From: Propionibacteriaceae bacterium
GTDB taxonomy: Bacteria > Actinomycetota > Actinomycetes > Propionibacteriales > Propionibacteriaceae
DNA length: 57,426 nt
Assembly (NCBI GenBank): GCA_031262485.1
Contig: JAISHO010000007.1
Span: forward strand, 1-57,426
Direction of reading: 5' to 3'
Numbering within the stretch: position 1 is the stretch's first letter; the number at the start of each line of letters is the position of its first letter. This document shows, piece by piece, positions 34,855-43,486 of this stretch. The notes under the pieces were generated by a model. The model ran no database searches and was not told the DNA's origin. It worked only from the letters and a program-made list of their open reading frames with translations. The translations under genes were made by a program, and so were the position numbers.

Positions 34855-36735
34855 ATGGAAGAGCGCGGATCTGCGTTCCGGGTCGACCTCAGGGGGGTCG
34901 TCGACCTGTTGGCCCGGCACTTGTACTCGGGCCCGAATGTCTATGTCCGCGAACTGTTGCAGAACGGCGTAGACGCCATCACCGCCCGCCAACAGATCGA
35001 TCCTGGCGCCCCGGGCAGCATCAGGATCCGCGCCTGGCAGGACAACGGGTTGGAGATCGTCGACACCGGCGTCGGGTTGACGACGGAGGAGGCGCGCGAG
35101 TTCCTCGCCACGGTCGGCCGCTCTGCTAAGCGCGACATCGACCTCAACGTCGGCCGGGCCGAATTCCTCGGCCAGTTCGGCATCGGGCTCTTGTCGGCTT
35201 TCATGGTGGCGGACAGCATCGAGCTGGTCGCTCGTTCGGCCCGTGATCTGTCGGCACCCACCGTCACGTGGACGGGTCATGACGACGGCCGCTACGACTT
35301 GACGGAGGCTCCGCGCGATCCGGCGGATCCGCCCGGATCGATCGTGCGCATCCTGCCCCGGCGCGGGATGGAGCACTGGTTGGCGGTCGAGACGGTCGTC
35401 GCCTTGGCCAGCGAGTTCGGCCAGTTCCTCCCCGTCGACATCGAGATCGAGGTGCCGCTCAACAACGGCGAGATGGCCTGGCGCCGGGTCTCCGAGGAAG
35501 ATCTTCCCTGGGCCAAGGAGTATCCCCACACGCTGGCCCGCCGCGAGGGGCTGGCCCAGTTCTGTGAGAAGACGATGGGCTTCACGCCGATGGCGACGAT
35601 CGACCTGTCGGTGCCGATCGCCGGTTTGACGGGTGTCGCTTTCGTCTTGCCGCACACGACCCCGCCCGGATCGGGCGGCTACCACCGCGTCTACCTCAAG
35701 AAGATGCTCTTGGGCAGCCGGGTGACGGGGCTGGTGCCGGAGTGGGCCTTCTTCGTCCGCTGCGCCGTCGACGCCACCGGTCTCGCTCCGACGGCTTCGC
35801 GCGAGCAGCTCTACGCCGATGACACTTTGCTCGCCACCCAGGAGGCCTTGGCCGCGACGATCCGCCAGTGGGTCGTCGACACGCTGACCGACCAGTCGAC
35901 CGGGCAGAAAGAGTTCGTCCACACCCACCATCTGGCCTTGCGCAGCCTCGCCCTCACCGACGACATCGTCCTCGATCTGTCGGCCGAGGTGCTGCCGTTC
36001 GAGACGACCGACGGCATCCACACCTTGCGCGAGGTCATGGATCAAGCCGACGAGGTCGTCTACACCTCCAGCCTCGAGGAGTATCGCCGGGTCGCCCCGG
36101 TGGCCCGCGCCCAGGGGCTCCTCGTCGTCAACGCCGGATACGTCTACGATTCGGATTTCTTGGCCAAGCTGGCCGAGCGTCCGGGCTGGACGATCCGGGC
36201 TTTGACGACGGCGGACATCTCCCAGGTCCTCGCTTTCGTCGAGCCCTCGCGGGAGTTGGAGACGTTGTCGAATCTGTCGATCGCCGCCGACATCCTCGAC
36301 GAGATGGAGATCGACCCGGTGCTGCGCCGCTTCGAGCCCGAGGGGCTGCCGGCGATGATCCTCGACGATTCCGACACCTCCTTCCAGCGTGAGGCGGCTG
36401 AGGCGATGGAGGAGGCCGACGACGTCTGGTCGGAGGTTCTCGCCGAGCTGACGGACACCTCCGAATCGCGGCGCAAGCTCGTCTTCAACGACGCCAACCG
36501 CACGGTGCGCCGTCTCATGGAGCTCGACCCGTCGGGCCCCTTCTTCAAGGCCGGTGTGCAGACGATGTATGTCAGCGCCGTCCTCGTCTCCGGGGAACCG
36601 TTGCGCCCTCCGGAGGCCGCGCTCATGAATGACTCGTTGGAGACGTTCCTCAGCCTCGGCCTCGGCGGCGATGCTGCGGGCCCGGAGGATGGCCCTGACG
36701 CGAAGGGGTTCGGCGATGGCTCGATCCATCCCTGA
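34855..36735 (+). CDS. HSP90-family chaperone
   Basis: An ATP-dependent chaperone-like protein of the GHKL superfamily (626 residues). The N-terminal ATPase shows the Bergerat-fold motifs: VRELLQNGVDAI (N box), VDTGVGLT (G1), and GQFGIGLLSAFMVAD (G2). The middle domain includes VTGLVPEWAFFVRCAVDATGLAPTASRE, with the catalytic-loop Arg. It is divergent from E. coli HtpG and belongs to the shorter actinobacterial HSP90 group, so I give no symbol. ATG 34855 is chosen because AAGGAG stands 4 nt upstream; an ATG at 34813 would add 14 residues without an SD. It overlaps the next gene by 20 bp, so the two are translationally coupled. Confidence 0.9.
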   Translation: MEERGSAFRVDLRGVVDLLARHLYSGPNVYVRELLQNGVDAITARQQIDPGAPGSIRIRAWQDNGLEIVDTGVGLTTEEAREFLATVGRSAKRDIDLNVGRAEFLGQFGIGLLSAFMVADSIELVARSARDLSAPTVTWTGHDDGRYDLTEAPRDPADPPGSIVRILPRRGMEHWLAVETVVALASEFGQFLPVDIEIEVPLNNGEMAWRRVSEEDLPWAKEYPHTLARREGLAQFCEKTMGFTPMATIDLSVPIAGLTGVAFVLPHTTPPGSGGYHRVYLKKMLLGSRVTGLVPEWAFFVRCAVDATGLAPTASREQLYADDTLLATQEALAATIRQWVVDTLTDQSTGQKEFVHTHHLALRSLALTDDIVLDLSAEVLPFETTDGIHTLREVMDQADEVVYTSSLEEYRRVAPVARAQGLLVVNAGYVYDSDFLAKLAERPGWTIRALTTADISQVLAFVEPSRELETLSNLSIAADILDEMEIDPVLRRFEPEGLPAMILDDSDTSFQREAAEAMEEADDVWSEVLAELTDTSESRRKLVFNDANRTVRRLMELDPSGPFFKAGVQTMYVSAVLVSGEPLRPPEAALMNDSLETFLSLGLGGDAAGPEDGPDAKGFGDGSIHP

Positions 36736-38842
36736 GGCGACGATCGCCGTCGGGCGGATCCGTTCGATGCCGCTCGGCCAGGCCCGCAACGAGGCCGCCG
36801 AGCGGGAGGTCCGTGTCATCGAGACGGAGGGCCCCGACGAGGTCCGGGCCTATGCCCTGGAGAGCCTCGTCGAAGCGCTCAGTTGGACGGGCCAGGCTGA
36901 GAAGTCGGTGGCGGCCTTCGTCCGGTTGCTGCGCTGGTGGGACGCCCACCCGGAGCACTTCGACGAAGCCGATCAAGACATCATGTTCTGGGAGTTCGGC
37001 TGGATCGTCTCCGACTTGGCCCGCCTGGTGACGGTGCCGCGTTCGCGAGTCGAGGCGACGTTCGCCGATATGGAGCGACGGTTCGCGGAGGCCGACCGGG
37101 GCATGGAGCGGGTTTGGGCCCACAAGCTCGACTGGGCGTTGTTGCGCGGCGGAGACGACGTCGACGACATTTTCCGTTCCTGGCTGACGCAGCCGATCGA
37201 CGAAGCCGATTCCTGCGACGCCTGCCACGGCGAGCGTCACGCCGACTATCTGCTCTGGAAGGGGCTGCGCGGCGAAGCGATCGCCATCTTGGAGCAGGGG
37301 GTCGAGTCGGGGGTGTCGTGCACGCGCGAACCCGCTTCGATGATGTGCGAGCTCGTCATCGCCTATCTCAACGAGGGGCGCGCTGACGAGGCCGAGCGGA
37401 TGCTCCCGAAGGCTCAAGCCGAGTTGAAGCGGGCGACCTCGCTCAATCTCGCCGTCTCGCACGCGCTCGTCGTCGAAGCTTTGGCTCGCGGCCACCAACT
37501 CGGCCCGGCTTTCGCGGTGGCCACCGAGCAATTGAGCGACGACAGCCGGTGGACGACGTACACCAAACTCGTCGTGGCGCGTCATCTCATCGCCGCGCTC
37601 TCCGCCCTCGAGCGGGCCGGGTTGGGCGAGTCGATCGTGCCCTTCCCCCAAGCGGAGGAACGGACGGTGTCGCGCTATCTGCGTCATCTCCTCGACGAAT
37701 ACGAGCCGCTTTCGTTGGCCTTCGACCACCGCCATGGCAACGACGAACAGGCTCAACGCCTGACCCGAGCTTTGGCGACCGAACCGACGGAACGTCCCTT
37801 CACTCTTCCGGGCGACGCTCGGGAGCGCCAGTCTGTCTCCCGTACGCCGGCGGCCGTTTTCACCGTCTCCGGCGGGTCGAATCCCACCTTGTCGCCGGTC
37901 GATTCGGTCAAGGTGTTGGAGCCGCCGGCCAGCGCCGAGGTGCTCGCCGCCGCCGATGTCGCCCGGCATGAGAACACGGCCCGTTCCGCGCTCGACGACA
38001 TGCGGATCGCCGCCGATGAGGCCTTCCAGGACGGCGATCACACGACGGCCGCCCGGCTCTACCGCCATGCCGCGGCCGTCGCCCAAGCCGATTCACGGTT
38101 GCGTGATTCGGGCTGGTGTTGGGCTGAGGCGGCTCGTAACGCCCAGGAGCTGGGGGAGTCTTCCGTTGCCGCTCATGATTACCGTGAGGCGTTGACGCGG
38201 TTGCGCGCCGCCGGGGTCACGCTTGAGGAGATCGCCCCGGTCTTCACCGCTTGGGCGCCCCATGTCGGGCCGTCCGATTACGCCCTGTTCATCGAGTCGG
38301 CGACGACGCCGTATCCCTCACCGGCCGATCCGGCTTTCGGCGAACGGCGGGAGGCGATCATCACCGCGATGCTCGGTCCTTCGATGGTCGGCACCCCGGT
38401 GCTGCGCCGCTACCTGCTGGCGTGGTCGGATCTCAACGACGCCGTCGCCCGGGTGCTCGCCACCCATGGCGGAGCCGAGCAGATGACGGAGGCGATGACT
38501 CTGGCCGAGACGTGCGCCGAACGCTACGAGATCCTCGGTCGCACCGACGACGCCGCCCATTCCTGGTGGCTGGCCGCGGCGCTGTCCGATCAGATCGACC
38601 GGGCCGAGAAGGAGACGCGGACTGATTTCGACAAGGCGCTGACGGGTTTCCGCTCCAGTGGTCGTCGCAACATCATGCTTCAGGCTCAAGTCGCCCGCGC
38701 TTACGCCCGTTACCTCATCGAACGCGGCCACAACGACGAGGCGATCGGGGTGCTCAAGGATTTGGCGGGGGAGTCGGGGCGGTTCTTCGTCACCCGTTCC
38801 AAGCCCCCCGAGGCGTCCAGCTTCCCGATCCTGGAGCCGTGA
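36716..38842 (+). CDS. TPR-like helical repeat protein, HSP90 partner
   Basis: A 708-residue protein built almost entirely of helical hairpins, with TPR-like patterns such as EEVRAYALESLVEALSWTGQ-type and LYRHAAAVAQADSRLRDSGW, ending ARAYARYLIERGHNDEAIGVLKDLA. A Ser/Pro-rich break near 395-420 separates two helical halves. A CDACHGE Cys motif lies near 162. By context it probably serves as co-chaperone or client scaffold of the HSP90 protein: the start (36716, with AAGGGG 7 nt before) lies inside the HSP90 gene, and the gene pair is recurrent in actinobacteria. No enzymatic domain is visible. Confidence 0.78.
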   Translation: MARSIPEATIAVGRIRSMPLGQARNEAAEREVRVIETEGPDEVRAYALESLVEALSWTGQAEKSVAAFVRLLRWWDAHPEHFDEADQDIMFWEFGWIVSDLARLVTVPRSRVEATFADMERRFAEADRGMERVWAHKLDWALLRGGDDVDDIFRSWLTQPIDEADSCDACHGERHADYLLWKGLRGEAIAILEQGVESGVSCTREPASMMCELVIAYLNEGRADEAERMLPKAQAELKRATSLNLAVSHALVVEALARGHQLGPAFAVATEQLSDDSRWTTYTKLVVARHLIAALSALERAGLGESIVPFPQAEERTVSRYLRHLLDEYEPLSLAFDHRHGNDEQAQRLTRALATEPTERPFTLPGDARERQSVSRTPAAVFTVSGGSNPTLSPVDSVKVLEPPASAEVLAAADVARHENTARSALDDMRIAADEAFQDGDHTTAARLYRHAAAVAQADSRLRDSGWCWAEAARNAQELGESSVAAHDYREALTRLRAAGVTLEEIAPVFTAWAPHVGPSDYALFIESATTPYPSPADPAFGERREAIITAMLGPSMVGTPVLRRYLLAWSDLNDAVARVLATHGGAEQMTEAMTLAETCAERYEILGRTDDAAHSWWLAAALSDQIDRAEKETRTDFDKALTGFRSSGRRNIMLQAQVARAYARYLIERGHNDEAIGVLKDLAGESGRFFVTRSKPPEASSFPILEP

Positions 38843-38858
38843 TGGAGAGGAAGAGTTG

Positions 38859-39329
38859 ATGGGTTATTTCACGCGGCCGGACGGTTCGCTCAAGACGAGC
38901 GACCTCGCCCCCCTGACGACGTCGCGGGTCACCGCCTGCCTCGATTCCCACGAGTGGCACTACGAGGTCAACGAACGCGGCGACATCGGCGGCTGGTGGG
39001 ACGGCTACTGGTTCATCTTCGCCTTCCGCGGCCAAGATAAAGCGACCTTCTTCCCCCACGCGGTGTGGCGCCGTGGCGTTCCCGCCTCGAAGATCCAAAC
39101 GGTCCGCCGCTACGCCAACGAATGGAACAACGACCACCTCTGGCCCCGCGTCTGCGTCGTCAAGGATGATAAATCTGTCATGGCGTTGGCCGATTTCGCT
39201 GTCGATTATTCCTTCGGCCTGACCGACGAGCAGTTGGATCTCCATATCCGTTGTGCCATCGACACCATGGTTTCGGCCTTCCAATGGTTGGACGGCAAGT
39301 TCCCGGAGTACGCCAGCAACGAGATCTGA
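38859..39329 (+). CDS. YbjN-domain protein
   Basis: A 156-residue protein of the YbjN fold, related to type III secretion chaperone-like folds. Typical features are LTTSRVTACLDSHEWHYEVNERGDIGGWWDGYWFIFAF, the conserved Trp-rich strand, NEWNNDHLWPRVCVV and the final helix AFQWLDGKFPE. It has no known catalytic role; YbjN proteins are thought to help folding or stress adaptation. ATG 38859 has GAGAGGAAGAG upstream. It follows the TPR gene by 16 bp and completes the HSP90-TPR-YbjN operon, so a shared protein-quality-control task is likely. Confidence 0.85.
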   Translation: MGYFTRPDGSLKTSDLAPLTTSRVTACLDSHEWHYEVNERGDIGGWWDGYWFIFAFRGQDKATFFPHAVWRRGVPASKIQTVRRYANEWNNDHLWPRVCVVKDDKSVMALADFAVDYSFGLTDEQLDLHIRCAIDTMVSAFQWLDGKFPEYASNEI

Positions 39330-39601
39330 CGAACGCCGCCCCCGGGCCGATGTCGAAGGTGGAGAACCAGGATTCAGGGGCCAGAGACGAGAGTGACGTT
39401 GCCCAACGCTGTCGTCAGCGCGTTATGGGGGGCGTCCAGCAGAGAAAATTCACTTATATCATCACAGAGTAGATGTGTTTTGATAGCAATTTCGGGCATA
39501 GATAAACGATCGTTCATGAGCGAGAATGGGTCGTCCTCGGCGCGAAGATCCGTCCTGATCCGGGGAGCTGCTGATTGACGGCAGAAAAATGTAGGTATCA
39601 C

Positions 39602-39696
39602 AAGTGTAAATAAACTAACACGAAAGAATTCAACACATAAGCTGCCAAAAATTATTTCTTCTATCATGGAGAAACTAGCACGGTATATTTACACTT
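39602..39696. promoter_or_regulatory. Distant inverted repeat before the polysaccharide operon
   Basis: AAGTGTAAATA (39602-39612) and its exact reverse complement TATTTACACTT (39686-39696) lie 73 bp apart within a strongly AT-rich part of a 679-bp gap (39330-40008). Centre-to-centre spacing is 84 bp, about eight helical turns, as expected for a looping repressor or two sites of one regulator. The gap otherwise holds no convincing gene and must contain the promoter of the glycan operon. Confidence 0.42.
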
Positions 39697-40008
39697 TGTT
39701 CACGACTGACCTTGCATTTTGAGGATGCTGTGTTGAGTGTTAGTGTCTCCTAAGGTGGTCATGAGAGAGCAGAGAAAAGAAACTGCCTCTAGATCGCTAA
39801 AGAAATTTTGAGCCCATCCCCCTAGGCTCGGGTTGTCATCCTCCTTTCGCGACGATGGTGTGAAGGGTGTGGTGAGCGCCCCGGCTTGGTCGATGTCGCC
39901 CAAACCATGATGAGGCAGTGGTGTGTCTCCCCGTGGCAAAGCCATGTTCACTCCTGTCTATTAACGTTGTTGTTAGTTCTCGCGTGCCCCCGGCGCGAGA
40001 GGGGAGAT

Positions 40009-40719
40009 GTGTCTGCTGTGTCCTCGGATGTCCTTTCACTCCACCGTGCGAACTATGCCTATCTCAGCGCACCGGAGGGGTCGCCACCTTTGGTTCAGCC
40101 TGTGCTCGAGTCTCGTGTCAGTGTGTTCGCCAAGCGCGCGCTCGACATCGTCGCCTCGGCCGTCGCTCTCGTGCTGCTCGCGCCGGTCATGCTGGTCATC
40201 GCTCTCATCGTCAAGGTGAGCGAGCCGGACGCTCAGGTCATTTTCAAGCAGGAACGCGTCGGAACACGCGGAAAGCTCTTCACGATGTACAAGTTCCGCT
40301 CGATGTGGCAAGACGCTGACGCGCACGCCGACGCGCTCATCGCCGCCAACGGTGGGCAGAAGACATTGTTCAAATTGATTGATGATCCCCGGATCACGCC
40401 GGTCGGGAGGATCCTGCGGAAGTACTCCCTCGATGAGATCCCTCAGTTCCTCAATGTGTTCTTCGGGCAGATGTCGCTCGTCGGCCCTCGACCGGCCTTG
40501 CCGCGCGAAGTCCGTGTCTACAGCGCGCGTCAATGGCGTCGCCTCGAGGCGAAACCCGGTCTGACGGGGAGTTGGCAAATCAGTGGGCGATCCTCCCTCG
40601 AGCATGATCAGGCGATGGAGATCGATCTCGACTACATCGATCATCACAGTTTCCTGGGGGACATCAAGATCCTCATGAAGACCCCCAGTGTCGTCCTCCA
40701 AGCGAAGGGCGCCGCCTGA
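40009..40719 (+). CDS. Undecaprenyl-phosphate sugar-1-phosphate transferase
   Basis: The initiating enzyme of surface polysaccharide synthesis, transferring sugar-1-phosphate from a nucleotide sugar to undecaprenyl phosphate. The bacterial sugar transferase domain is complete: one membrane helix KRALDIVASAVALVLLAPVMLVIALIVK, then QERVGTRGKLFTMYKFRSMWQDAD, RITPVGRILRKYSLDEIPQFLNVF, and SLVGPRPALPREV. It is the short single-helix form. GTG 40009 is preferred because GAGAGGGGAG lies directly upstream, but the exact start is uncertain: the frame is open to ATG 39886, which lacks an SD. It opens the + arm of the glycan cluster. Confidence 0.88.
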   Translation: MSAVSSDVLSLHRANYAYLSAPEGSPPLVQPVLESRVSVFAKRALDIVASAVALVLLAPVMLVIALIVKVSEPDAQVIFKQERVGTRGKLFTMYKFRSMWQDADAHADALIAANGGQKTLFKLIDDPRITPVGRILRKYSLDEIPQFLNVFFGQMSLVGPRPALPREVRVYSARQWRRLEAKPGLTGSWQISGRSSLEHDQAMEIDLDYIDHHSFLGDIKILMKTPSVVLQAKGAA

Positions 40720-40890
40720 CCGGATTTGGCGAATCGCCCCCAACGTCGACCACGCCGTCGGTCCCGCTCTCCACATCAACCAACGTGGGGCAACGGAGAA
40801 GTCTCGTCACCTCTCTCTTATGAAATCTCCGTTGCCCCTCTCCATCTTTGTATTCCTCATGTCCTTCAACCTTCGCCAGGAGGCTCTCCC

Positions 40891-41673
40891 ATGGACCACA
40901 CCATTGAACACATTCCGGATCTCGATGTCCTCGTCACGCCCGCCACGGCTGACGATGTCCTGAACGCGATCAGAGCCCAAGTCGGCTCCGGTCGGCGCTT
41001 CCTCATCGCGGCCCACAATCTCCACTCAAGTTTCCTGTATCACAGCGATGATGAATTTCGTCGTCTCTACGACGAGGAGGCCGACCTCATCGTCATCGAC
41101 GGGCAACCCGTCCGCTGGCTCCTCAACCGTGTCGGAGGAGCGCTGTCGGAAGAGTACCGCATCGGGTCGGTCGATTGGCTGACCAAGATCAGTCCGGAGT
41201 TGGGGCTGGGCCGCATCGCCATCGTCGGCGGCGGAGAAGAAGCCAACTCCATCACCACTCAGCGGATCGCCGACGCCACCGGTGCGGTGGTGCGGGGCTT
41301 CCCCTGCGATCCGCTGACCCCTGAACGCGAGGACCAAGTGATTGCTAGTTTGGGAGAGCTGGCTCCTCACTTGGTCCTCGTTGGCCTCGGCATGCCCCTC
41401 CAGGAACGGTTCTATCTCCGTAACCGGGATCGGCTCCCCGTCGGGGTTCACGCGCTCGTCGGTGGGGCCATCGACCAGTTGGCGGGCGTCCAGAAAAGAG
41501 CTCCGGGGTTCCTCGGACGGATGGGGCTCGAGTGGCTGTGGCGCTTGGCGCTCAGCCCGAGCCGGTTGGGACACCGTTACCTCATCGAGCCCGCCCAACT
41601 GGCGACGTTACGCCTGCGACAGCGTCAAGCGCGGGAGAACGCGCTCTACGCGTCGATGCCGCTCCATCGCTGA
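40891..41673 (+). CDS. WecG/TagA/CpsF-family glycosyltransferase
   Basis: A 260-residue glycosyltransferase of the WecG/TagA family (GT26), which adds the second sugar (often N-acetylmannosamine or its uronic acid) to the lipid-linked first sugar. Signature regions: HNLHSSFLYHSDDEFRRLYDEEADLIVIDGQPV, GRIAIVGGGEEA, LVLVGLGMPLQERFYLRNRD, and VGGAIDQLAGVQKRAPGFLGRMGLEWLWRLALSP. ATG 40891 is chosen since CAGGAGG stands 7 nt before it and the family similarity begins there. Nineteen base pairs separate it from the polymerase-like gene. Confidence 0.92.
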   Translation: MDHTIEHIPDLDVLVTPATADDVLNAIRAQVGSGRRFLIAAHNLHSSFLYHSDDEFRRLYDEEADLIVIDGQPVRWLLNRVGGALSEEYRIGSVDWLTKISPELGLGRIAIVGGGEEANSITTQRIADATGAVVRGFPCDPLTPEREDQVIASLGELAPHLVLVGLGMPLQERFYLRNRDRLPVGVHALVGGAIDQLAGVQKRAPGFLGRMGLEWLWRLALSPSRLGHRYLIEPAQLATLRLRQRQARENALYASMPLHR

Positions 41674-41692
41674 ACCGATGGTGGGGCCTGGG

Positions 41693-43429
41693 ATGATCGT
41701 GTGGCCACGATCACATCGTGTCGCAGCCGTGTCTTCCGCCACTCGGACGGAATGGTGGCTACGCGGCTTCATCGTCGCTTGCTGGGGCTACAGCTTCATT
41801 CCTGCCGCCGCCAGTTTGGTGACGGTCGGCCCGGGGGTGGCGGCGGGCACCGAGACACTGCGTTACATCGTCCAAACCGGGCTGTATTGGGCGTTGAGCG
41901 ATCTCTTTCTCCTGACCGCAGCGATCTGCGGAGTCATGCTCATCGCCCGCGGCTGTCGGAACCGCACGATCGTCGTCGGAATTGAGCCCTTCCTCCCGCT
42001 CCTCTTCGTCGGGGGGGTCATCGCCGTCTCGCTCATCCGCGGAGGAATCATCGGCCAGCCGGTCTTCCTCGCCCTCCTCGTCGCCTTCGTCTGCCTCTTC
42101 TGCCGCCTCAGCGATGCCGTCTGGAACACCTGCGGGTGGCTCACGGTCGCGACCGCCGTGCTCTCCCTCGTTCTCGGGCTCCAAGGCTCGGGGATGGCCT
42201 CACTGTGGGAATACGGCAACGAGAAGACGCTCATCGGATCCTCCGCTCTGGCCGGTCCCTTCCAGCACCCCAACTCGCTCGGTGTCATTCTCGCCGTCGG
42301 GTTGCCCTGCGTCGTGACGATCGAACGGCCGCGACTGCGCGCCGCCGGTTTGGCGATCAGCGCCTTCGCCCTCGTCTGGTCGGGATCGAGAACGAGCATG
42401 TTCGCCTGTCTCGTCGGCCTCGTCGTCGCCGCCCTCTGTCTCACTCCGCAGTTTCGCCGCTGGTTGCCGGCCATCATCATGGGCCTCCTCGCCGGGACGG
42501 CTTCCTTGCCCTTCCTCGGTTTGAACGACAGCGCCTTCACCGGGCGGGGATACATCTGGCGGGTCACCCTCGAGGCGATGAGTGGACAGTGGATTCACGG
42601 GCCCTTCGGCAACTGGATGCTCGGCGTCGGCGAGTATGTCTTCCTTCAGCAGGGGATCATCTCACGGCTCATCAACTTCATTCCGGTGACGGGCCATAGC
42701 TTCCTTTTCACCATCATGGTCCAGTACGGCCTCGTCGTCGCCGCGGTCGTCGTCGCCATGGTCTTCGTCTGGTCGCAACGCCTGGCTCCGGGTACTTTTC
42801 GAACGACAGCCGCGACGGTCACCACCGCCTGGTTCATTCTCACCTTCGTCCTCGTCGGCTCCGTCGAAAGCATCCCTCTCGAGCAGGTCGGCACTCTCGG
42901 ATGGCTCATCCCCCTGTGCTTCCTCCTCACGACGACCCCGGCCGGGCCGACGTCCTCCGCGCAGCATCGCCCCACAGCCACCCAAGCACCGGTTCTTGTT
43001 GAGGCCCCTGAGCCTGTCGTAAAAAAGCCATTCTTGGTGCCACTCGATCTCTTCCGGGGCGCCACAGCCGACTACGACCACACCGTTCTCGTCTCGTCCC
43101 ATCGTGTCAGCCGTAGTGAGACCCGCATCATCGTCCCGCCCTTGCCGGAGGGGGAAACCTACGACGAGCACTCCGCCCACCCGTGGACGCCGGTGGCCGA
43201 GGAGACGAGGCGGCGCGGACTCCCTTCCCACACGGGCGAATCCCACGACAACGCCTTCGCCCGCTCGGTTGGGATGCACGCGGGGCTCAACTATCTCAGT
43301 GTCATCGAGCGAGAACCGCTCGTCTTCGAGATCGCCGATTGGGGTCTCGGACGCGACTTCGACGACACCTTCCCTTTGACCGCCGAGGAACTCGACCGCA
43401 TGGAAGGCGGTCGTGCCCTCCCAGCCTGA
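41693..43429 (+). CDS. O-antigen polymerase-like membrane protein with long soluble tail
   Basis: A multi-pass membrane protein (about 578 residues). The first 410 residues contain some 11-12 helices and an O-antigen ligase/Wzy-like arrangement: LAGPFQHPNSLGVILAVGLP, VWSGSRTSMFACLVGLVV, and the loop GNWMLGVGEYVFLQQG followed by VTGHSFLFTIMVQYGLVVAAVVV. It probably polymerises the lipid-linked repeat units made by its neighbours. Unusually, a hydrophilic tail of about 155 residues follows, starting near TTTPAGPTSSAQH and ending FPLTAEELDRMEGGRALPA; I recognise no fold in it. The start is uncertain: ATG 41693 is used, with ATG 41678 also possible; neither has a strong SD. Confidence 0.76.
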   Translation: MIVWPRSHRVAAVSSATRTEWWLRGFIVACWGYSFIPAAASLVTVGPGVAAGTETLRYIVQTGLYWALSDLFLLTAAICGVMLIARGCRNRTIVVGIEPFLPLLFVGGVIAVSLIRGGIIGQPVFLALLVAFVCLFCRLSDAVWNTCGWLTVATAVLSLVLGLQGSGMASLWEYGNEKTLIGSSALAGPFQHPNSLGVILAVGLPCVVTIERPRLRAAGLAISAFALVWSGSRTSMFACLVGLVVAALCLTPQFRRWLPAIIMGLLAGTASLPFLGLNDSAFTGRGYIWRVTLEAMSGQWIHGPFGNWMLGVGEYVFLQQGIISRLINFIPVTGHSFLFTIMVQYGLVVAAVVVAMVFVWSQRLAPGTFRTTAATVTTAWFILTFVLVGSVESIPLEQVGTLGWLIPLCFLLTTTPAGPTSSAQHRPTATQAPVLVEAPEPVVKKPFLVPLDLFRGATADYDHTVLVSSHRVSRSETRIIVPPLPEGETYDEHSAHPWTPVAEETRRRGLPSHTGESHDNAFARSVGMHAGLNYLSVIEREPLVFEIADWGLGRDFDDTFPLTAEELDRMEGGRALPA

Positions 43430-43486
43430 CCTCGGGCTCCACCCCCCCGTCTCATCGAGAGAACCCCATTGAGAAAGAGAGAGTTC

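Noticed and set aside
39374-39667. 97-codon - frame before the glycan operon
   Set aside because: No SD and no recognisable domain. The middle looks mildly protein-like, so a decayed gene cannot be excluded, but the evidence is too weak.
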